Source: Candidatus Roseilinea sp.
GTDB lineage: Bacteria; Chloroflexota; Anaerolineae; J036; Brachytrichaceae
Assembly (NCBI GenBank): GCA_025998955.1
Contig: AP024676.1
Span: 3,534,001 to 3,598,000, forward strand
DNA length: 64,000 nucleotides
Reading direction: 5' to 3'
Part shown: in pieces, positions 18,011 to 26,096 of the stretch
How positions within the stretch are numbered: position 1 is the stretch's first letter
Layout: the number at the start of each line of letters is the position of its first letter
Made by a program: the position numbers and the translations under genes
Notes under the pieces: model-generated
The model's input: the letters and a program-made list of their open reading frames with translations, nothing else
Told to the model about the DNA's origin: nothing
Database searches by the model: none

Positions 18011-18643
18011 TCAACGATCAACATCCCGCTCGACCGACGACTCGACTTGTTGCACGGCGCGCTCGATCGTCTCATAATCGAATCCCTTGCGCGCCAAAAA
18101 CTCATACAGCTTGCGTTGGCGCTCCGGCGGCGCGAGGCCCCGGAGCCTGGGCAGGCGCTGCATCGCGGCACGACGGGCGGCGTCTTCCTCATCCACCTCC
18201 TCTAAAGCCGCTTCGATGTCTGCGCGACCCACCCCCTTCTGGCGCAACTCCCACGCGATCATGCGCTTGCTGCGCGGGCGGGTGCGCATCCGGCTCTCCA
18301 CCCACGCCCGGCTGAACGCGTCGTCATCCAGTAAGCCAACCGCTTTCAAGCGTTCCACGACCGCGGCGATGGCTGCGTCGTCGGCGCCGGCCTGCTTCAG
18401 CCGGCGCTGCACCTCGCGCACGCTGCGTGGGCGATACGAAATAAGGTCCAGCGCGCGCAGTCGGGCTTTCTCCACCGTGTCGGCTGCTCGAAGCTCGGCA
18501 ATTTCATCGTCGCTTAACGTCTGGCCGACCTTCAGCCACACCGCATGCACCAGCGCCAGGCCAAACGCGAATTTGCCGTCCAGATAGACGTTCACGCGCT
18601 CCTTCCCGCGTTGCGCTTTGAGGGCAGTGATCACGCCTGCCAT
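18011..18643 (-). CDS. recX: Regulatory protein RecX
   Basis: 210 aa of tandem three-helix repeats typical of RecX: YRPRSVREVQRRLKQAGADDAAI, VVERLKAVGLLDDDAFSRAWVESR and SKRMIAWELRQKGVGRADIEAALEE. RecX modulates RecA filaments; recA is not in the window. A TAAAAT hexamer (complement of 18654-18659) lies 10 nt before the ATG, consistent with a nearly leaderless message. The stop is followed by 126 bp before rny. Confidence 0.92.
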   Translation of the reverse strand: MAGVITALKAQRGKERVNVYLDGKFAFGLALVHAVWLKVGQTLSDDEIAELRAADTVEKARLRALDLISYRPRSVREVQRRLKQAGADDAAIAAVVERLKAVGLLDDDAFSRAWVESRMRTRPRSKRMIAWELRQKGVGRADIEAALEEVDEEDAARRAAMQRLPRLRGLAPPERQRKLYEFLARKGFDYETIERAVQQVESSVERDVDR

Positions 18644-18653
18644 TTATCCTATG

Positions 18654-18659
18654 ATTTTA
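18654..18659 (-). promoter_or_regulatory. Candidate -10 element of recX (TAAAAT)
   Basis: Ends 10 nt before the recX ATG; no Shine-Dalgarno sequence lies between. Confidence 0.4.
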
Positions 18660-18750
18660 GTGCAAGCCGTCACTGGGCAGCAGACGTGATCGGCTCGATG
18701 ATATACTGCTGCTTCGTTGTAGGCATAACTTAAAAAGGAGTTCTTCAAAA

Positions 18751-19257
18751 ATGGCAACCAATGTTTCTCGCCGAGGCTTTTTGAGGACTGCGGTGGTCGC
18801 GAGCGGCTTGTTCGCGGGTGGGGCACTCATCGCTGCCTGTGGGGGCGGCCCTGAACCAACGCCGACGCCGGCAGCCAGCGGTGCTCCCGTCACGCTGGAA
18901 ATTGCCTCGAAGGGTGATGCGCTCGAATATGACAAGACCTCGCTTGAAGCGCCGGCCGGGTCGAAGGTGACGTTGAACTTAAAGAATAACGCTTCTCCCG
19001 GCTCTGGGGTGTATCACAACTGGGTGCTGGTGCGGCCCGGCACGGCCGATGCAGTAGCAGCGGACGGCATCGGCGCCGGTGAGGCGAACGACTACCTCAA
19101 GCCGAACGATAACCGCGTGATTGCGCACACCAAGATGGCGAAAGAAGGTGAGACCGTCTCGGTGACGTTCGACGCGCCGCCGCCAGGCACCTACGACTTC
19201 GTGTGCACTTTCCCCGGCCATGCCACGCTCATGCGCGGCAAGTTCATCGTCAAGTAG
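18751..19257 (+). CDS. Auracyanin-like blue copper lipoprotein (cupredoxin)
   Basis: 168 aa. The N-terminus SRRGFLRTAVVASG is a twin-arginine signal, followed by a lipobox-like IAACGGG (Cys about 30), so it is likely exported folded and lipid-anchored. The cupredoxin domain shows the type 1 copper ligands: His in GVYHNWVLV, then Cys, His and Met in FVCTFPGHATLMRG near the C-terminus. Length and layout match auracyanins, electron carriers of filamentous anoxygenic phototrophs, although non-phototrophic relatives exist. AAGGAG lies about 8 nt before the ATG and a TATACT sits about 45 nt upstream. Confidence 0.88.
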   Translation: MATNVSRRGFLRTAVVASGLFAGGALIAACGGGPEPTPTPAASGAPVTLEIASKGDALEYDKTSLEAPAGSKVTLNLKNNASPGSGVYHNWVLVRPGTADAVAADGIGAGEANDYLKPNDNRVIAHTKMAKEGETVSVTFDAPPPGTYDFVCTFPGHATLMRGKFIVK

Positions 19258-19421
19258 ACGGGTCAGATAGCCGAGTCATCAACAGAGGGTGTAGCGCGGA
19301 TTTCTAGGCGTCAGTCATCGCGCTGGGATTCATCCCAACGCTGAGCGTACGGGCAAACTGCGCGCATCCCCATCGGCTCAGCCAGGCGTTTACGCCTGGG
19401 CTAGTCTGTGCTACATTCATC

Positions 19422-19465
19422 AACCGGTCAGACCGCTCGAAGCGGTTCGACCGGTTTTTCTTTCT
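19422..19465 (+). terminator. Intrinsic terminator downstream of the cupredoxin gene
   Basis: AACCGGTC (19422-19429) pairs with GACCGGTT (19448-19455); the interior adds ACCGCT-CGA-AGCGGT. A T-rich tract (TTTTTCTTTCTTTT) follows directly. Confidence 0.85.
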
Positions 19466-19712
19466 TTTGAAAAGCGTGAGAGCCAGCGACGCCGAACGCT
19501 GGCTCTCGTACCAAAAGGAGGAGAAGAGGAGGTCCCACCCTGACTCTCACTCATATCTATAACGCATTCACGATCTTCACTCTGGACGCCTCTCCTACGC
19601 TTCCCCTACGAAATTAGCGGATCGCTAAACGAAACATGTATGCGAATGCGCGTCACACGTGAATTCGCGCGCAACGCGCGAGGAAGCCCGCCGCTCGTAA
19701 CCGGCGGCTTGC

Positions 19713-19718
19713 TACAAT
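19713..19718 (+). promoter_or_regulatory. Candidate -10 element of the M28 peptidase gene (TACAAT)
   Basis: Ends 6 nt before the ATG at 19725, so the expected +1 coincides with the start codon. Confidence 0.55.
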
Positions 19719-19724
19719 CCGCGC

Positions 19725-20912
19725 ATGTCGCTCTTGGGGCACATCCGTCACCTCTCCGAAGACATCGGCCCGCGCGGAAGCGCGACCGAGGGCGAAGCAA
19801 AAGCGTCCGACTACGTCCAACGTTGCTTGAACGAATTCGGGCTGCAGCCGGAAGGGCAGCCTGTGCTCAGCGCAACATCAGCCTATACACCCTTCATCTT
19901 GGCAACAGGCGCGACGTTGCTCGGTGTGTTCCTCTTCTGGCAGCCTCAGCCGGTCGGCGCAGCCGCTGCGTGCGTGCTCGCCACGACGGCGCTCGGCGCT
20001 GTGCTGCTCGAGCTGACTTTCAACGATAACCCGCTGCGCTGGGTGATCCCCACCGGCTGGAGCCGGAATGTGCTGGCGACGATTCCTTCCGCAATGCAAG
20101 ATGGCAAGCGTCCGCCCATCTTGATCACGGCGCATCTGGATACGCATCGCACGCCGCTGTTGTTCAGCTCGCCGGCTTGGCGGCGCGTCTTCCGCATCAT
20201 CATGCCTGCTGGCTTGGTGGGGATTGCTGTGCTGATCGTCCTATTCGCAATCGGGATCTTCTCACCCGCGCGCATGCTGCGTGAGCTTGCGCTCGCGCCG
20301 GGCGTCGTCGTCGCCGTCATCTTCCTGCTCATGATCCAGGCTGCCACTTCGCCCTTCACGAAGGGTGCCAACGACAACGCCAGCGGTGTGGCCGTCGTGC
20401 TGGATCTCGCGGAGAAGCTGGTGCAGCGCCCACTTCGACGTCGTGATGTGATCGTCGCGTTCACGGCATGCGAAGAAGTCGGCGCGTATGGCGCAGCGGC
20501 GCTCATCCGCGCCAATCAGCACAATCTGCGCGGCGCGATCCACCTCGTCATTGATCACGTGGGCGGCTGGCAAGGCCGCGACTTCGGGCCGAGCATCATT
20601 CGCAGCGAGAAGTTCCTGCGCCGCGCAATGTGCGATCCGCACCTGGTGCGGGTTGCGCAACGCATCGCCGCTGAGCGGCCAGACCTGTGCGCGACGGTGC
20701 GCGACTTCGACCTGGCCTACAGCGAGCTGTCCATCGGGTCGAAATACGGTCTGCGCACCATCGGCTTGATCGGACTGACGCCGGATGGGGATCTGCCGAA
20801 CTGGCACACGCCACACGACGTGATCGGCAATCTCAACGAAGCGACGCTGGAACGCACGGCGGAGTTCGCCTGGCACCTGTTGCAGGCGATTGACGCGGAG
20901 GATGGGCTATGA
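19725..20912 (+). CDS. M28-family metallopeptidase with inserted membrane helices
   Basis: 395 aa. The two-zinc M28 ligand set is visible: ITAHLDTH (His/Asp about 133-135), GANDNASG (Asp about 216), ACEEVG (Glu pair about 248), LVIDHVGG (Asp) and HTPHD (His near 365). The N-terminal SEDIGPRGSATEGEAKASDY is typical of the family. Unusually, two hydrophobic blocks interrupt it: about residues 45-90, before the first ligand, and about 155-205, between the first ligands and GANDNASG. The enzyme is thus likely membrane-embedded. It overlaps the next gene by 4 bp and is probably leaderless. Confidence 0.85.
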   Translation: MSLLGHIRHLSEDIGPRGSATEGEAKASDYVQRCLNEFGLQPEGQPVLSATSAYTPFILATGATLLGVFLFWQPQPVGAAAACVLATTALGAVLLELTFNDNPLRWVIPTGWSRNVLATIPSAMQDGKRPPILITAHLDTHRTPLLFSSPAWRRVFRIIMPAGLVGIAVLIVLFAIGIFSPARMLRELALAPGVVVAVIFLLMIQAATSPFTKGANDNASGVAVVLDLAEKLVQRPLRRRDVIVAFTACEEVGAYGAAALIRANQHNLRGAIHLVIDHVGGWQGRDFGPSIIRSEKFLRRAMCDPHLVRVAQRIAAERPDLCATVRDFDLAYSELSIGSKYGLRTIGLIGLTPDGDLPNWHTPHDVIGNLNEATLERTAEFAWHLLQAIDAEDGL

Positions 20913-21763
20913 TGCTTAGATCGAGCCTCCTGCGCTTGATTGCGCTCGTTGGAGGCATGCTACTCGTCGCGTGCGCGCGCGCCGAGGCGCCGCGACCGAC
21001 GCCGGTGGCCGAGCACTATCGCCTGATCGCCGACAGCGCGACCTATCCACTCATGCGTGCGCTGACCGATGCCTATGTGGAGTCCGTGAATCCATACGCG
21101 CGATTCACGATCGAGCAAGGCGCACCGGATCGCGTGGCCGAGCGGTTGCGTTCCGGCCAGGTGCTGCTTGGCGCGACATCGCTCGTGCCCCCTGCGCCGC
21201 CGGGCTTGAAGTGGTGGTTGGCCGATCTGGCGCTCGACGGCGTGGCCGTGATCGTGCACGAGGATAATCCGATTGACGGGCTGACGCTGCGCGACCTGCG
21301 CGACATCTTCTCCGGCGTGCGAAACACCTGGGCGGATTACGGCGAAGATCAACTGGGCAACATCGAGGTTGCCGTGCGCGAAGACGGCGACGGTGCACGC
21401 GTGATCTTCGACCGCGTCGTGATGGGCGATCAGCGCCTGACGTTCGATGCGCTGGTCATGCCATCGGTTGAAACGATGTTGAACTTTGTGACGCTGCGGC
21501 CAGGCGCGATCGGCTATGCGCCGTCGGCCAGCGTGCTGGGGCCGCACAACGGCAACGCTGCGCCTGCGGTGAAGACCCTTGCGCTCGATGGCGTCTCGTT
21601 GACCACCGAGAACTTGGCCGACGGGGACTATCCGCTCGTGCGCACACTCAACCTGATCGGCTTGTATGAGCCGCAGGGCGAGCTGCGCAACTTTGTCGCC
21701 TGGGTACTCGGTCCCCAGGGCAAAGCCACCGCCGAATCGCTGGGCTACGCCACGTTCCAATGA
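20909..21763 (+). CDS. Phosphate-type substrate-binding lipoprotein
   Basis: 284 aa. Signal peptide and lipobox (GGMLLVACARAE, Cys about 22) are followed by a PstS-like periplasmic binding fold: IADSATYPLMRALTDAY, FTIEQGAPDRVAERLRSGQ, VIVHEDNPIDGLTLRDLRDIFSG (a strong family signature) and the second-lobe segment LVRTLNLIGLYEPQGELRNFVAWVLGPQGKATAESLGY. No pst permease genes are nearby, so it may be a stand-alone sensor or binder. ATGATG overlaps the upstream stop and the 3' end overlaps the next gene by 4 bp. Confidence 0.82.
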   Translation: MMLRSSLLRLIALVGGMLLVACARAEAPRPTPVAEHYRLIADSATYPLMRALTDAYVESVNPYARFTIEQGAPDRVAERLRSGQVLLGATSLVPPAPPGLKWWLADLALDGVAVIVHEDNPIDGLTLRDLRDIFSGVRNTWADYGEDQLGNIEVAVREDGDGARVIFDRVVMGDQRLTFDALVMPSVETMLNFVTLRPGAIGYAPSASVLGPHNGNAAPAVKTLALDGVSLTTENLADGDYPLVRTLNLIGLYEPQGELRNFVAWVLGPQGKATAESLGYATFQ

Positions 21764-23247
21764 CCCTCGACTCCTTGCGTGCGCTCGTCAACCGGCCTGA
21801 GGTGCGGATTGTGCGTGACCTGGCGCGCGCGCAGAACGTGCCCGTCTTGCTGGTAGGCGGCGCAGTGCGCGATGCGCTGCTCGGCCACCCTTCGCCCCAC
21901 GACCTGGACTTCGCCGTTCAGGGCGACGCGGTGAGGCTGGGGCGCGCCGTGGCCAACGCACTCGGCGCGTCTTTCTACGTACTGGACGCCGAGCGGGGGA
22001 CGGCGCGCGTGTTGACGCGCACCGATTCACCTAAGGCACAGGTTAGCAGGGTCGTGCTGGACTTCGCCGTGTGTCGTGGTCCGAATTGGCGCACCGACGC
22101 CTTCGCGCGCGATTTCACCGTCAACGCCATCGGCGTGAACTTGGGAGATGGCGCGCTGGTGGATGAGGCAAACGGGCTGGCCGACCTGGATACACGCGTG
22201 ATCCGGGCGACGAACGAACATGCAATGGGCGACGATCCGGTGCGCGCGTTGCGCGCTGTGCGCTTGTCGTTCGCGTTGGATATGCGCATCGAGCCAGCAA
22301 CGCTTGTACAGGTGCGTGCAGCCGGCGCGATGCTCAACGAGCCGAGCGCCGAGCGGCTGCGCGACGAACTCATGGCCATCCTGAGCCTGCGCGACGCCGG
22401 GCGCGCCTTGCAGATGCTGGACGATCTTGGCCTGCTCGTTCCTATCGTGTCCGAGATCGAGCCGATGCGTGCGTGCGACCAGACGACGCCCCATCGCTTT
22501 ACCGTCCTGCAACACACCTGGGAGGTGTTGGCGACATTGGATGGGCTGTTGAGGGATTGGGGGCTGGAGGTGGGCAGCGTGCGGTTCGCTTTGCCCGATC
22601 CTCAGCGCCTGGCCGATCACTTCGCCGCGCCCACGGTCGAGCACCGCACGCGCGCTGCGGTGTTTCGCTTTGCGGCGCTGCTGCACGATTGCGGCAAGCC
22701 GGCGACGCGCTCGATGGGCGAAGACGGCCGCGTGCACTTCTACGGCCATGAAACGGCCGGCGCGGCGTTGGCTGTGGCCCGTGCCCGCGCGCTGCGGTTG
22801 AGCGGCGACGAAGTCGCTCGCGTGTTCACAATCGTGCGTCATCACATGCGGGCGAACTTCATGGCGCGCCAGGCGCATGCGCCCACGCTGCGCGTCCTCT
22901 ATCGCTTCTTCCGCGACGCCGGCGATTGTGCACCGGAGTTGGCGCTGTTCGCCATCGCCGACTGTGTGGGCAAGCGCGGTGCACAGACTGCCGCCGAGGA
23001 CTGCGCGCCGAGCGTCGAGATTGCGAGGCGCTTGCTAGATGAGTACTACGCGCGCTTCGAACGCTCGGTGGCGCCGCCGCCGTTGCTCACCGGCAGAGAT
23101 GTGATTGCGCTGGGCGTCAAGCCGGGGCCGCGCGTCGGTGAGATCCTGGAAGCCGTGCGCGAAGCGCAGATGATCGGCGAGATTGGCGTGCGTGATGAAG
23201 CCCTCGTCTTAGCTCGCCAACTTGCACACAGCGACGTAAGACGCTAG
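21760..23247 (+). CDS. cca: CCA tRNA nucleotidyltransferase / poly(A) polymerase family, with HD domain
   Basis: 495 aa. The nucleotidyltransferase motif VLLVGGAVRDALLGHPSPHDLDFAV (about 30-54) has the catalytic DxD. The tRNA-binding neck has RDFTVNAIGVNL and DPVRALRAVRLSF. An HD domain (FAALLHDCGKPATR with FYGHETAGA about 300-330) follows, then a C-terminal helical part. It is the third gene of a coupled trio overlapping by 4 bp (ATGA). Specific CCA-adding versus A-adding activity cannot be decided from sequence alone. Confidence 0.92.
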   Translation: MTLDSLRALVNRPEVRIVRDLARAQNVPVLLVGGAVRDALLGHPSPHDLDFAVQGDAVRLGRAVANALGASFYVLDAERGTARVLTRTDSPKAQVSRVVLDFAVCRGPNWRTDAFARDFTVNAIGVNLGDGALVDEANGLADLDTRVIRATNEHAMGDDPVRALRAVRLSFALDMRIEPATLVQVRAAGAMLNEPSAERLRDELMAILSLRDAGRALQMLDDLGLLVPIVSEIEPMRACDQTTPHRFTVLQHTWEVLATLDGLLRDWGLEVGSVRFALPDPQRLADHFAAPTVEHRTRAAVFRFAALLHDCGKPATRSMGEDGRVHFYGHETAGAALAVARARALRLSGDEVARVFTIVRHHMRANFMARQAHAPTLRVLYRFFRDAGDCAPELALFAIADCVGKRGAQTAAEDCAPSVEIARRLLDEYYARFERSVAPPPLLTGRDVIALGVKPGPRVGEILEAVREAQMIGEIGVRDEALVLARQLAHSDVRR

Positions 23248-23301
23248 CCCCCAACCGTGACCGATTCTCCCGTTACCACCCCGCGCCCCGCTGCAGCGTG
23301 A

Positions 23302-23307
23302 TACACT
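23302..23307 (+). promoter_or_regulatory. Candidate -10 element of dnaX (TACACT)
   Basis: Ends 7 nt before the dnaX GTG start at 23315; no Shine-Dalgarno intervenes. Confidence 0.5.
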
Positions 23308-23314
23308 CTTCGAT

Positions 23315-24898
23315 GTGGCAGAGGCGCTATACCGCAAATGGCGACCGAGGACGTTCGACGAAGTCGTCGGCCAGGAGCATGTCACTACCACCCTCAAGAA
23401 TCAAGTCGCGACCGGGCGAATCGGCCACGCCTACCTCTTCGTCGGTTCGCGCGGGTGCGGCAAGACTACCAGCGCGCGCATCTTCGCCAAGGAGGTCAAC
23501 ACCGCCGGCCTCGATCCCGACTCGCCGCGCGCCAAGCAAATCGCGGAGGCGATTGCCGAAGGCCGCGCCCTCGACGTGATCGAGATTGACGCTGCCTCGC
23601 ACACCGGTGTGGACGACATCCGCGAGATTCGCGACCGCGTCGGTTTTCAACCGAGCGAACTGCGCTACAAGGTCTACATCATTGACGAGGTGCACATGCT
23701 CTCGACGGCAGCCTTCAACGCGCTGCTCAAGACACTCGAGGAGCCGCCGCCCCACGTGATCTTCATCCTGGCGACCACCGATCCGCAGAAGATCCCGGCG
23801 ACCGTGCTCTCGCGCTGCCAGCGCTTCAACTTCCGGCGCGTGCCGATTGACAAGATCGTAGCACGCTTGCGTCAGCTCTGTGAGGCCGAGGGCATTGAGG
23901 CCGATGACCATGCCTTGCGGCTGATCGCCCGTCACGCCGCCGGCTCGTTGCGCGATGCGGTGAGCTTGCTCGATCAGCTCGCCTCGTCCAGCTCGATGCG
24001 CATTTCGGCAGCCGACGTGCGCGAGGCGCTGGGCGCGACCGATGCGGCTACTGTGCGCGCGCTGGTGGACGGGCTGATTGCACGCGACCCGGGCGCGGGC
24101 TTCGACGCCATTCAGAGCGCACTGGACCAAGGCGCCGACGCGCGACAGATCGCTCGGCAGATGGTAGAGCACCTGCGTGCATTGATGCACGTGAAAGTCA
24201 GCCGCTCGCCTCAGGCGGCCCAGGCAAGTGGCGCAGACGGCTTGAGCGAAGCCGAACGCATCGAGCTGGCGGCACAAGCCGAGCGGCTGAGCATGACGCA
24301 ATTGACGCGCGCCGTGCGCGCCTTCAGCGAGGCGATCAACGAGATGCGCAGCACGACCGATGTGCAACTGCCGTTGGAGATGGCGTATTTGGAGTGCGTC
24401 GTCGAGCTGGGTGATGCACCGGTGACTGCCCTGCCGGAACCACGCGCGACGCCGGTGGACAGCGCCGCGTCCAAAGCGACGCCCAAGCCCGAACCCGCAG
24501 TTGCGCCTGCGCCGGCAAAAGCACCGCCTGTGCCGGCTGCGACGCCTCCGCTTGCACAGCCGGCCGGCGAACTCACTTACGAAACGCTCAAAGCGCAGTG
24601 GCAGCAGTTCATCCGCGAAGTCAACGCCGTGAACAAGCCGGCGGCGGCGCTGCTGCGATCGTGCGACCTGCACGCCGTCTCGGGCGGCGTCGTTCATCTG
24701 CACGCCCATCACGACATCCCGTTGATCCGGCTGCAGGAGCCGAAGAACAAGGCGAGTGTAGTGGCTACGCTCAACCGCATGTTCAACGGGCAGTACGATA
24801 TTCGCGTATCCTTGCAGCAGCGCCAGGCCGAATTCGACCCGGAGGAAGACCCGGTCTTGAAGGCCGCCAAGCGGATGGGCGGGACGGTGAGGCAGTGA
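23315..24898 (+). CDS. dnaX: DNA polymerase III subunit gamma/tau, lacking the zinc module
   Basis: 527 aa from GTG (MAEALYRKWRPRTFDEVVGQ). Walker A is GSRGCGKTTSAR (about 44-55), Walker B YIIDEVHML, sensor I ILATTDPQKIPATVLSRC, and a lid plus collar domain follows. A Pro/Ala linker (about 375-410) leads to a tau-like C-terminal domain. The zinc-binding insert after FAKxxN, which normally carries four cysteines, is replaced by a shorter cysteine-free stretch (VNTAGLDPDSPRAKQIAEAI). No frameshift is apparent. The gene is followed by ybaB and recR, the usual neighbours. Confidence 0.96.
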   Translation: MAEALYRKWRPRTFDEVVGQEHVTTTLKNQVATGRIGHAYLFVGSRGCGKTTSARIFAKEVNTAGLDPDSPRAKQIAEAIAEGRALDVIEIDAASHTGVDDIREIRDRVGFQPSELRYKVYIIDEVHMLSTAAFNALLKTLEEPPPHVIFILATTDPQKIPATVLSRCQRFNFRRVPIDKIVARLRQLCEAEGIEADDHALRLIARHAAGSLRDAVSLLDQLASSSSMRISAADVREALGATDAATVRALVDGLIARDPGAGFDAIQSALDQGADARQIARQMVEHLRALMHVKVSRSPQAAQASGADGLSEAERIELAAQAERLSMTQLTRAVRAFSEAINEMRSTTDVQLPLEMAYLECVVELGDAPVTALPEPRATPVDSAASKATPKPEPAVAPAPAKAPPVPAATPPLAQPAGELTYETLKAQWQQFIREVNAVNKPAAALLRSCDLHAVSGGVVHLHAHHDIPLIRLQEPKNKASVVATLNRMFNGQYDIRVSLQQRQAEFDPEEDPVLKAAKRMGGTVRQ

Positions 24899-24906
24899 GC
24901 GAGTGC

Positions 24907-24990
24907 CTTTTACGCTTCACGTTTTAAGTGTTCCGTAAAGCGTAAAACGCAAGACGCAAGACGTGATACGTGACACTGAGTACCTGACAC
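24907..24990. repeat. Heptanucleotide array, 12 units, AT-richer type
   Basis: CTTTTAC, GCTTCAC, GTTTTAA, GTGTTCC, GTAAAGC, GTAAAAC, GCAAGAC (x2), GTGATAC, GTGACAC, TGAGTAC, CTGACAC. The period of seven holds throughout although the units differ from the CACTCCC type. Left and right halves are partly complementary (TTTTACGCTT against AAGCGTAAAA). It lies between dnaX and ybaB. Confidence 0.7.
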
Positions 24991-25011
24991 GAACTTTCGA
25001 CGAGGAGACCT

Positions 25012-25377
25012 ATGGCTAAAGGACGACGAAGCGACTATGTGCCGCGCGGGACACAGCCCGCCGGCGGGGGCATGCAGCCCGGCATGTTGGAGAAGATCAA
25101 GAAGATGCAGGAGGAGATGGCCGCGACGCAGGCGGCCCTGGAGACTGAGCTGATCAACGTCACAGCCGCCGGCGGCGCGGTCACCATCGTGATCACCGGC
25201 CACCAGCGCGTACAGAGCATCAAGCTCGATCCGGCGCTGATTGATCCCAACGACGTGGCGATGCTCGAAGATACGCTCGTGGCGGCCATCAACGAAGCGA
25301 TCGTCGCGTCGCAGGAGCATTCCGCGCGGCGGCTGGAGGCCGTGACCGGCGGTATCGAGATCCCCGGCCTGTTCTGA
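25012..25377 (+). CDS. YbaB/EbfC-family nucleoid-associated protein
   Basis: 121 aa. A Gly/Pro-rich basic N-terminus precedes the family core LEKIKKMQEEMAATQAALE...VTAAGGAVTIVITGHQRVQSIKLDPALID and EDTLVAAINEAI. It binds DNA as a dimer. It sits between dnaX and recR, the classical position. GAGGAG lies about 8 nt before the ATG. Confidence 0.93.
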   Translation: MAKGRRSDYVPRGTQPAGGGMQPGMLEKIKKMQEEMAATQAALETELINVTAAGGAVTIVITGHQRVQSIKLDPALIDPNDVAMLEDTLVAAINEAIVASQEHSARRLEAVTGGIEIPGLF

Positions 25378-25411
25378 ACACGCAGCGCGATCCGGCGGCC
25401 TAGGCCGTGCT

Positions 25412-26035
25412 ATGACATCCAATCCCACGCTTCCCCCCTCGGTCACGCGGCTCATTGATGCGCTGTCGCAGCTCCCCGGCATCGGCCCCAAGTCGGCCTC
25501 GCGGCTGGCGTTCTTCCTGCTGCGTTCACCCGCGGAGACATCGCTTGCGCTGGCCGATGCGCTGCGCGATCTGAAGGCGCGCACGCGACTGTGTTCGGTG
25601 TGCTTCAACATCACCGAGAGCGACCCCTGCGCCATCTGTGCCGATCCGGCGCGCGACCACGGCCTGGTCTGCGTGGTGGAAGAACCGCTCGACGTCGCCG
25701 CCATCGAGCGCTCGCGGGTCTATCGCGGCGTCTATCATGTCCTGCACGGTGTCATCTCGCCGATCAACGGCGTCGGCCCCGATGATCTGCGCATCGAGGA
25801 GCTGATCGGTCGCCTGCGACGATCGGCAGAGGCCGGCCGGCCGGTGCGCGAGGTCATCCTCGGCACGAACCCCACCGTAGAGGGCGAGATGACCGCATCG
25901 TTCATCCAGCGCAAGCTGGCCAACCTAGAAGTCAGCGTGACACGCCTGGCGCGCGGCCTGCCGGTCGGCGGCGACCTGGAGTATGCCGATGAGGTCACGC
26001 TCAGCCGCGCGCTCGAAGGCCGGCAGCGCATGTGA
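25412..26035 (+). CDS. recR: Recombination protein RecR
   Basis: 207 aa. A helix-hairpin-helix (LSQLPGIGPKSASRLAFFLL about 17-36) precedes an intact C4 zinc finger (CSVCFNITESDPCAIC about 62-77), a Toprim domain (LVCVVEEPLDVAAIE; VILGTNPTVEGEMTA) and a C-terminal Walker-B-like part. It works with RecF/RecO in gap repair. It is the last gene of dnaX-ybaB-recR. Confidence 0.97.
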   Translation: MTSNPTLPPSVTRLIDALSQLPGIGPKSASRLAFFLLRSPAETSLALADALRDLKARTRLCSVCFNITESDPCAICADPARDHGLVCVVEEPLDVAAIERSRVYRGVYHVLHGVISPINGVGPDDLRIEELIGRLRRSAEAGRPVREVILGTNPTVEGEMTASFIQRKLANLEVSVTRLARGLPVGGDLEYADEVTLSRALEGRQRM

Positions 26036-26096
26036 ACGTCCCTCATTCGCAGGCTCGATGTGTGAACCTTAAACACGTTCCGGCCGTTCCCGCCGG

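Larger units (their letters stand above)
19258..19724. other. 467-bp gene-free region with several hairpins
   Basis: In order it holds a TGGGATTCATCCCA palindrome (about 19,323-19,336), a CCAGGCGTTTACGCCTGG palindrome (19,382-19,399), an intrinsic terminator, a perfect 11-bp hairpin (19,478-19,507), a purine-rich run containing AAAAGGAGGAGAAGAGGAGG (from about 19,513), a TTAGCG-GAT-CGCTAA palindrome (19,614-19,628) and the M28 gene -10 element. No start codon follows the purine run at normal Shine-Dalgarno distance. Confidence 0.6.

Noticed and set aside
19725-20912. M28 peptidase gene as two genes with a membrane gene between
   Set aside because: One continuous frame holds all metal ligands in correct order, with no internal stop or start signals.
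23327-24712. 461-codon open frame opposite dnaX
   Set aside because: Antisense shadow of a gene with all clamp-loader motifs; composition is atypical and no family is recognisable.
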